From Nitrospinota bacterium (GTDB lineage Bacteria; Nitrospinota; Nitrospinia; UBA9942): a stretch of DNA of 9,157 nucleotides. The position numbers and the translations under genes are program-made. Shown here one piece after another: positions 4,644 through 9,157 of the stretch. Within the stretch, counting starts at the first letter, position 1; every line of letters starts with the position of its first letter. Location of the stretch: assembly GCA_003489165.1 (NCBI GenBank), contig DNJG01000144.1:1-9157 (forward strand). The letters are read 5' to 3'. The notes beneath the pieces were generated by a model. The model did not search any database. It was not told the DNA's origin and saw only the letters and a program-made list of their open reading frames with translations.

Positions 4644-4945
4644 TGCAGCTCGCCGCTCCATCCTTCATCCATATCCAATTTATCTTTTATAGTATTGAAT
4701 GGGTTTCTTACAAACTGCTCTTTGCATCTCTTGCACAGGACAAATGCAAGATCCTGATGGACATCCCTCTCAAGCATATCAGGGTCAAACTCTTTTATCC
4801 CTGAAATCATTGCATCAAGCTCTTCATCTGTTATATCTTCAGAAATAATATTATCATCATCTGCAATTATATTTACTCTGACAATGTATTTAAGCCCGCC
4901 TTCAGGAATCTTTACACCGCACCTATCACATACATCATATTTCAT
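4640..4945 (-). CDS. Conserved-looking small protein with two CxxC pairs (zinc-ribbon-like), function unknown
   Basis: This is a 101-residue acidic protein. It opens with MKYDVCDRCGVKIPEG (CxxC at about 6-9) and has a second pair in LCKRCKEQFVRNPF (about 70-73). The two pairs frame a middle part rich in Asp and Glu that includes DDDNIISEDITDEELDAMI. The knuckles C-D-R-C-G and C-K-R-C-K are typical of zinc-binding ribbons, so a structural Zn site is likely; I do not recognise a named family. No membrane segment or signal peptide is present, so it is probably cytoplasmic. Its TAA stop overlaps the ridA TAA by sharing TTAA. No Shine-Dalgarno precedes the ATG at 4945, but a -35/-10 pair sits close upstream, as for cooC and ridA. 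Regular cysteine spacing and a plausible promoter argue against a chance frame. Confidence 0.8.
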   Translation of the reverse strand: MKYDVCDRCGVKIPEGGLKYIVRVNIIADDDNIISEDITDEELDAMISGIKEFDPDMLERDVHQDLAFVLCKRCKEQFVRNPFNTIKDKLDMDEGWSGELH

Positions 4946-4951
4946 GTCTTG

Positions 4952-4981
4952 AAAATATCACGAAATAACTAGAAAAGTCAA
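4952..4981 (-). promoter_or_regulatory. Predicted promoter of the double-CxxC gene, at the start codon
   Basis: On the minus strand TTGACT (4981-4976, 5/6 match) is followed after 18 bases by TATTTT (4957-4952, 4/6 match) with an extended TGA before it. The -10 box ends 6 bases before the ATG at 4945, which implies a leaderless or nearly leaderless transcript. The -35 box lies within the upstream region shared with carB. Confidence 0.45.
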
Positions 4982-4997
4982 AACTCACAAAGTTTTG
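4979..4997. repeat. 7-bp inverted repeat upstream of carB
   Basis: CAAAACT and AGTTTTG are exact complements around the 5-base spacer CACAA. The repeat lies between the divergent promoters of the double-CxxC gene and carB, overlapping the -35 region of the former. It could be an operator or part of a decayed palindromic repeat together with the adjacent TTTTGAA heptamers. Confidence 0.4.
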
Positions 4998-4998
4998 G

Positions 4999-5026
4999 TT
5001 TTGAATTTTGAAATTTGAATTTTATA
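4999..5026. repeat. Heptamer tandem run (TTTTGAA type) in the carB promoter
   Basis: TTTTGAA, TTTTGAA, ATTTGAA and TTTTATA follow each other with period 7. The second unit supplies most of the predicted carB -35 box. The motif differs from the other repeats in the window but has the same unit length. Confidence 0.55.
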
Positions 5027-5035
5027 TAGTATACT
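5008..5035 (+). promoter_or_regulatory. Predicted carB promoter
   Basis: TTGAAA (5008-5013, 5/6 match) and TATACT (5030-5035, 5/6 match) are separated by 16 bases. Transcription would begin near 5042, leaving a leader of about 15 bases that contains AGGAGG (5045-5050) 6 bases before the ATG. The leader is too short for an attenuator or riboswitch. Confidence 0.6.
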
Positions 5036-5056
5036 TTTTTTAAAAGGAGGGCAGAA

Positions 5057-8000
5057 ATGCCAAAACGAACAGATATTAAGAAAATTTTATTGATAGGGTC
5101 AGGACCTATTGTAATAGGACAGGCGTGTGAGTTTGATTATTCAGGGACACAGGCTTGCAAGGCGTTGAAGGAAGAGGGTTATGAGGTCGTTCTCATTAAC
5201 AGCAATCCTGCAACTATAATGACGGATCCGGAAATAGCTGACAGGACTTATGTAGAGCCGATTACACCAGAGATAGTTGAAAAAATCATTGAAAAGGAGA
5301 GGCCTGATGCCCTTTTACCGACAATCGGAGGGCAGACAGGACTTAATACTGCCGTAGCCCTTGCTGAAAACGGCGTCCTTGATAAATACGGTGTTGAACT
5401 TATTGGTGCAAAACTCCCTGCAATAAAAAAGGCTGAAGACAGAGAGCTATTCAAGGATGCGATGAAGAGAATCGGACTTGAAGTCCCTGAGAGCTATTAT
5501 GTCCACTCAAAGGCAGAGGCGATGAGGGCAGTAAGCCACATAGGCTTCCCTGCAATAATCCGCCCTTCATTTACACTTGCAGGAACGGGGGGAAATATTG
5601 CCTATAATATGGAGGAGTATGAACAGCAGGTGGATTGGGGCCTCTCAATGAGTCCTGTCCATGAACTCCTGATAGAAAAATCTGTCATCGGCTGGAAGGA
5701 GTTTGAGTTAGAGGTGATGAGGGATTTAAATGATAATGTTGTTATAATCTGCCCTATTGAAAATTTTGACCCGATGGGTGTCCATACCGGGGACAGCATA
5801 ACTGTTGCACCTGCCCAGACATTGACTGACAAAGAGTATCAGATACTAAGGGATGCCTCTATAAAGATTATAAGAGAGATCGGTGTTGAAACCGGCGGCT
5901 CAAACATTCAGTTTGCAGTTAATCCGGAAAACGGGAAGATGGTTGTAATTGAGATGAATCCGAGGGTCTCAAGGAGCTCCGCCCTTGTATCAAAGGCAAC
6001 AGGCTTCCCGATAGCAAAGATAGCTGCAAAATTGGCAGTAGGCTTTACACTTGATGAGATACCAAATGACATTACAAAAGAGACCCCTGCATCATTTGAA
6101 CCGACTATTGACTACTGTGTTGTAAAGTTCCCGAGATTTACATTTGAGAAATTCCCTCAGGCAGATCAGACATTGACAACACAGATGAAATCGGTCGGTG
6201 AGGCAATGGCGATTGGAAGGACATTTAAAGAGGCTCTGCAGAAGGCAATTGTATCTATGGAGATTGATAGATATGGGTTTGAAGCCGTATCATCAGACAT
6301 GGAAAATATTAAAAAGAAATTGCGGGTACCGAATTGGGAGAGGGTATGGTATATAGCAGAGGCTATGAGGAGCGGAATGGGTCTGGATGAGATTTATGAA
6401 CTTACAAAGATTGACAGATGGTTTCTGCACAATATGAAGGAGATAGTAGAAACAGAAGACAGAATACAGAAGACAGAAGTCAGAATAGAAGAACTCCAAA
6501 CTCCGAACTCCGAACTCCAAACTTTATTACAAAGGGCAAAGGAGTTGGGATTTTCTGATAGAAGATTAGCAGAATTAACAAAAACAAAAGAAATAGAAAT
6601 AAGAAAACTTAGAAAAGAGGCTGGGGTTAAAGCAGTATTCAAGAGGGTTGACACATGTGCCGCTGAATTTGTAGCACATACACCCTATTTATACTCCACC
6701 TATGAAAAAGAGTGTGAGGCGGAGCCGACAAAGAGAAAAAAGATAATGATTCTCGGAGGCGGACCAAACAGAATAGGACAGGGGATTGAGTTTGACTACT
6801 GCTGTGTCCATGGCGTGTTTGCACTAAAGGAGGATGGTTTTGAGACCATCATGGTGAACTGTAATCCTGAGACTGTCAGCACTGACTATGATACATCAGA
6901 CAGGCTCTATTTTGAGCCGCTCACATTTGAGCATGTGATGAACATAGTTGATATAGAGAAGCCTGACGGTGTAATTGTCCAATTCGGAGGTCAGACACCT
7001 CTTAAACTTGCCATCCCGCTTGAGAAGGCGGGTGTGAAGATAATAGGGACATCGCCTGATAATATAGACAGGGCAGAGGACAGAGAGAGGTTTAAGGAAC
7101 TCTTGCATAAATTAAATCTCAAACAGCCGGAGAACGGCACAGCCACCTCACAGAAAGAGGCACTGGATATTGCAAAGAAAATCGGTTACCCGGTAATACT
7201 TAGACCCTCCTATGTCCTCGGCGGAAGGGCAATGGAGATTGTATATGACGATGCCGCCCTAATCCATTATATGACCCATGCAGTCAAGGCATCACCTGAG
7301 CATCCTGTCCTTATTGATAAATTTTTAGAGGATGCTGTAGAGGTTGATGTGGATGCCATCTCTGACGGAAGGATAGTTGTAATCGGCGGTATTATGGAGC
7401 ATATAGAGGAGGCAGGTATTCATTCAGGCGACAGTGCATGTTCACTCCCCCCCTATTCACTTTCAAAAGAACTGACAGTTGAAATAAAAAAGCAGACTAT
7501 AGCACTCGCCAAAGAATTAAATGTAATCGGCCTTATAAATATCCAGTATGCAGTAAAAAACGGTTCTCTCTATGTGCTGGAGGTTAATCCGAGGGCATCA
7601 AGGACAGTGCCGTTTGTAAGCAAGACGATTGGAGTCCCACTTGCAAAAATGGCTGCAAGGATAATGGCAGGCAAGACACTCAAAGAGCTTAGGTTCACAT
7701 CGGAAAAGGATGTAGGATACATTTCTGTTAAAGAGGCAGTATTTCCATTCATAAAATTCCCCGGTGTTGATACCATCCTTGGACCTGAGATGAAGTCCAC
7801 TGGTGAAGTAATGGGTATAGATACATCATTCGGCAGGGCATTCGCCAAATCACAGCTTGGTGCGGGCGTAGTACTTCCAAAAAACGGGAAGGTCTTTATA
7901 AGTGTTGCAGACAAGGACAAATTCTCTGCAGTAAAGATTGCACAACAATTTGCAGATTTAGGATTTAAAATAATGGGGACTGCCGGGACTGCCGCAATCT

Positions 8001-8281
8001 TAGAAAAATCGGGGGTTTCTGTTGAAAAGGTCTTAAAGGTAAAAGAGGGAAGGCCGAATATAGTTGACCACATGAAAAACGGTGAAATCAGCCTCGTCAT
8101 AAATACCACATTTGGAAAGGCTTCTGCATTAGATTCCTATTCACTCCGAAGAACAGCCCTCACACATAACATACCCTACTGCACAACCATCCCGGGCGCC
8201 CTTGCCGCCGCCAGCGGTATCAAGGCAATCCAGAACGGCGACTTAGATGTAAAATCACTCCAGGAATATTATGGAAAATAA
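5057..8281 (+). CDS. carB: Carbamoyl phosphate synthetase large subunit
   Basis: The 1074-residue protein matches the usual CarB length (E. coli 1073). It has two homologous synthetase halves. The first starts ILLIGSGPIVIGQACEFDYS and contains the ATP-grasp metal site in VIEMNPRVSRSSA (about 299-311). The second starts at about 560 with IMILGGGPNRIGQGIEFDY and contains VLEVNPRASRTVP (about 840-852). A linker/oligomerisation region spans about 400-555, and an MGS-like allosteric domain runs from about 944 to the end. CarB uses ammonia from CarA's glutaminase, bicarbonate and two ATP to make carbamoyl phosphate for pyrimidines and arginine. carA is not adjacent. The start has an excellent AGGAGG site. 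Residues 466-490 are encoded by period-7 repeats that appear foreign to the family. The last codons overlap the next gene by 11 bases. Confidence 0.99.
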   Translation: MPKRTDIKKILLIGSGPIVIGQACEFDYSGTQACKALKEEGYEVVLINSNPATIMTDPEIADRTYVEPITPEIVEKIIEKERPDALLPTIGGQTGLNTAVALAENGVLDKYGVELIGAKLPAIKKAEDRELFKDAMKRIGLEVPESYYVHSKAEAMRAVSHIGFPAIIRPSFTLAGTGGNIAYNMEEYEQQVDWGLSMSPVHELLIEKSVIGWKEFELEVMRDLNDNVVIICPIENFDPMGVHTGDSITVAPAQTLTDKEYQILRDASIKIIREIGVETGGSNIQFAVNPENGKMVVIEMNPRVSRSSALVSKATGFPIAKIAAKLAVGFTLDEIPNDITKETPASFEPTIDYCVVKFPRFTFEKFPQADQTLTTQMKSVGEAMAIGRTFKEALQKAIVSMEIDRYGFEAVSSDMENIKKKLRVPNWERVWYIAEAMRSGMGLDEIYELTKIDRWFLHNMKEIVETEDRIQKTEVRIEELQTPNSELQTLLQRAKELGFSDRRLAELTKTKEIEIRKLRKEAGVKAVFKRVDTCAAEFVAHTPYLYSTYEKECEAEPTKRKKIMILGGGPNRIGQGIEFDYCCVHGVFALKEDGFETIMVNCNPETVSTDYDTSDRLYFEPLTFEHVMNIVDIEKPDGVIVQFGGQTPLKLAIPLEKAGVKIIGTSPDNIDRAEDRERFKELLHKLNLKQPENGTATSQKEALDIAKKIGYPVILRPSYVLGGRAMEIVYDDAALIHYMTHAVKASPEHPVLIDKFLEDAVEVDVDAISDGRIVVIGGIMEHIEEAGIHSGDSACSLPPYSLSKELTVEIKKQTIALAKELNVIGLINIQYAVKNGSLYVLEVNPRASRTVPFVSKTIGVPLAKMAARIMAGKTLKELRFTSEKDVGYISVKEAVFPFIKFPGVDTILGPEMKSTGEVMGIDTSFGRAFAKSQLGAGVVLPKNGKVFISVADKDKFSAVKIAQQFADLGFKIMGTAGTAAILEKSGVSVEKVLKVKEGRPNIVDHMKNGEISLVINTTFGKASALDSYSLRRTALTHNIPYCTTIPGALAAASGIKAIQNGDLDVKSLQEYYGK
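6452..6526. repeat. Two runs of heptamer repeats embedded in frame in carB
   Basis: From 6452 to 6486 the units are ACAGAAG, ACAGAAT, ACAGAAG, ACAGAAG and TCAGAAT. From 6492 to 6526 they are AACTCCA, AACTCCG, AACTCCG, AACTCCA and AACTTTA. Both runs have period 7 with few substitutions. They encode about 25 residues within the region linking the two halves of CarB. Since 7 is not a multiple of 3, each unit is read in a shifted frame, yet no stop codon arises. Confidence 0.92.
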
Positions 8282-8480
8282 ATATGAAGATGAAATTAAG
8301 GAAGCGGAGGCGGCTTATATAAAAGGCTTGAGAAAGTTAAGCGGTGAAGAACGGATAAAAATTGCCTCTGATTTATTTGAAGCAGTTAAAGAAATTGCCA
8401 TAGCTGGGATTATCCATCAAAATCCGAATATTTCTGATGAAGGATTAAAGGCTGAATTAAATAAGAGACTTGGCAGATGA
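8271..8480 (+). CDS. Small charged helical protein, function unknown (69 aa)
   Basis: The protein is highly charged and predicted mostly helical, with LRKLSGEERIKIASDLFEAV and IIHQNPNISDEGLKAELNKR as its most distinctive stretches. I recall small proteins of this style encoded just before nucleotidyltransferase-like genes, with an ATGA overlap, but cannot assign a family. The start at 8271 lies 11 bases inside the end of carB, with AGGA (8262-8265) 5 bases upstream. It is thus translationally coupled to carB, although a functional link to pyrimidine synthesis is not implied. Its TGA stop overlaps an ATG (8477-8480) that opens a frame ending after 13 codons, so its usual partner gene appears to be broken. 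No signal peptide or membrane helix is visible. Confidence 0.75.
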   Translation: MENKYEDEIKEAEAAYIKGLRKLSGEERIKIASDLFEAVKEIAIAGIIHQNPNISDEGLKAELNKRLGR

Positions 8481-8558
8481 CACAGTTGGATGTTCTATTG
8501 CTGAAGGCTATCCATTGAAGATATTGTAGAGGATATGCTTAAACAGATAGGACAATAA
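8477..8558 (+). pseudogene. Probable remnant of a gene formerly coupled to the 69-aa gene
   Basis: The ATG at 8477 overlaps the upstream TGA as ATGA, a classic coupled start, and encodes MTQLDVLLLKAIH before a TGA at 8516. In another frame, 8505-8558 reads RLSIEDIVEDMLKQIGQ and then a stop, which looks like a protein C-terminus. One reading is that a longer gene, possibly a nucleotidyltransferase-like protein (some of which I recall starting MTQLD), lost its interior and picked up a frameshift. The fragments are too short for a firm call; this may be ordinary intergenic sequence. Confidence 0.35.
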
Positions 8559-8599
8559 ATTGAAACCCTCTCATAAATCACACACCTTTTAAAAATTCT

Positions 8600-9157
8600 A
8601 TGCGAGTTGTAGACATTATAAAGAAAAAGAGGGATGGGGAAATACTCTCTCATCAGGAGATAGATTTTTTTATCAGAGGATTAACAAGAGGTGAAATCCC
8701 TGACTATCAGGCAACAGCCCTCTTGATGTCAATATATTTTAGCGGAATGACAGAGGATGAAACTTACTGCCTTACCTCCTCAATGATGAATTCAGGTGAA
8801 GTCTTAGACCTCTCTGATATACACGGTATAAAAGTTGATAAACATAGCACCGGAGGTGTTGGAGACAAGCTCTCATTGACGATTGCCCCCCTTGTTGCAT
8901 CGGCAGGCGTACCAATGCCCATGATTGCAGGCAGAGGCTTGGGGCATACCGGAGGGACAGTAGATAAGCTTGAATCCATCCCAAATTTCAGGACAAACTT
9001 AAGTTTAAGGGAATTTAAGGAAACTGTAAAAAAGATAAATTTAAGCATAATAGGCCAGACATCAGAGATTGCCCCTGCCGATAAAAAACTCTATGCCTTG
9101 AGGGATGTAACAGCCACAGTGGAGTCTATCCCCCTTATTGTCAGCAGTATAATGAGC
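8600..9157 (+). CDS. deoA: Pyrimidine-nucleoside (thymidine) phosphorylase, N-terminal part (cut by window edge)
   Basis: The 186 codons run off the right edge, less than half of the roughly 430-residue family length. The protein starts MRVVDIIKKKRDG, the canonical opening of the family, and has a small helical domain to about residue 65. The phosphate-binding loop VDKHSTGGVGDK lies at 79-90 and the family signature AGRGLGHTGGTVDKLE at 110-125. YALRDVTATVESIPLI (165-180) carries the base-binding Arg168. The enzyme cleaves thymidine, deoxyuridine or uridine with phosphate to free base and (deoxy)ribose 1-phosphate in pyrimidine salvage, as a cytoplasmic homodimer. The sequence in view does not separate DeoA from the broader Pdp type. 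No Shine-Dalgarno or convincing promoter was found before the ATG, although the start fits the family exactly. It lies about 320 bases after carB on the same strand, so cotranscription is possible. Confidence 0.95.
   Translation, partial: MRVVDIIKKKRDGEILSHQEIDFFIRGLTRGEIPDYQATALLMSIYFSGMTEDETYCLTSSMMNSGEVLDLSDIHGIKVDKHSTGGVGDKLSLTIAPLVASAGVPMPMIAGRGLGHTGGTVDKLESIPNFRTNLSLREFKETVKKINLSIIGQTSEIAPADKKLYALRDVTATVESIPLIVSSIMS

Noticed and set aside
6293..6654. Overlapping minus-strand frames of 75 and 86 codons antisense to the carB linker
   Set aside because: They owe their openness to the heptamer repeats and encode low-complexity repeats; carB coding here is certain.
7570..8109. A 179-codon open frame on the minus strand
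   Set aside because: It lies wholly within carB's second half and MGS domain in antisense, with a composition typical of a shadow frame and no ribosome site.
8559..8599. A promoter for the phosphorylase gene
   Set aside because: TTGAAA at 8560-8565 has no suitable -10 box at 16-18 bases; nothing convincing enough to list.
8764..9048. Minus-strand frames of 94 and 70 codons near the right edge
   Set aside because: Antisense to the phosphorylase gene, whose motifs fix the coding strand.

Overview
This is an AT-rich bacterial chromosome window (by eye, nearer 40% than 50% GC) from a Gram-negative-type organism. It carries cytochrome c maturation System I genes with the short divergent CcmD and the SRGM-type CcmA signature that I associate with Deltaproteobacteria/Desulfobacterota, Nitrospirota and related candidate phyla. 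A CooC-like ATPase, typical of lineages with carbon monoxide dehydrogenase, and abundant short palindromic repeats fit the same broad group. I cannot name a genus. No mobile element, CRISPR array, rRNA or tRNA was found, and no gene-free stretch exceeds 300 bases.

Layout. Positions 1-1912 are a minus-strand operon for haem export and cytochrome c assembly: ccmA, ccmB, a 45-residue ccmD-like gene, and ccmC, which is cut by the window's left edge. A divergent promoter region (1913-2154) leads on the plus strand to a membrane-anchored six-cysteine protein of the PCYCGC type and an overlapping TlpA/ResA/CcmG-like thioredoxin (to 3226). Both plausibly act in thiol or metal chemistry outside the membrane alongside the ccm operon. 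A cooC-like gene runs back toward them on the minus strand (3227-4042), its stop codon directly abutting theirs. A 130-bp nested palindrome separates cooC from divergent ridA (4257-4643). ridA in turn meets a minus-strand double-CxxC protein (4640-4945), and the two stop codons share one TTAA. From 5057 the plus strand carries carB (large subunit of carbamoyl phosphate synthetase), a small overlapping gene of unknown function, a probable gene remnant, and the 5' part of a pyrimidine-nucleoside/thymidine phosphorylase cut by the right edge.

The most unusual layer is not a gene. At least five places carry tandem 7- or 8-base units, each with a different motif. Three of them are arranged as the two arms of a hairpin: between ccmD and ccmC, between ccmA and ccmB, and between cooC and ridA. 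One set lies in the carB promoter. One is embedded in frame in the carB coding sequence, where it supplies about 25 residues of a linker. A separate small palindrome appears to add about 8-10 residues to the CooC-like protein. A second pattern is that cooC, ridA and the double-CxxC gene lack a Shine-Dalgarno sequence and have -10-like boxes 6-8 bases from the start codon, suggesting leaderless mRNAs, while carB, the PCYCGC gene and ccmD have strong ribosome sites.
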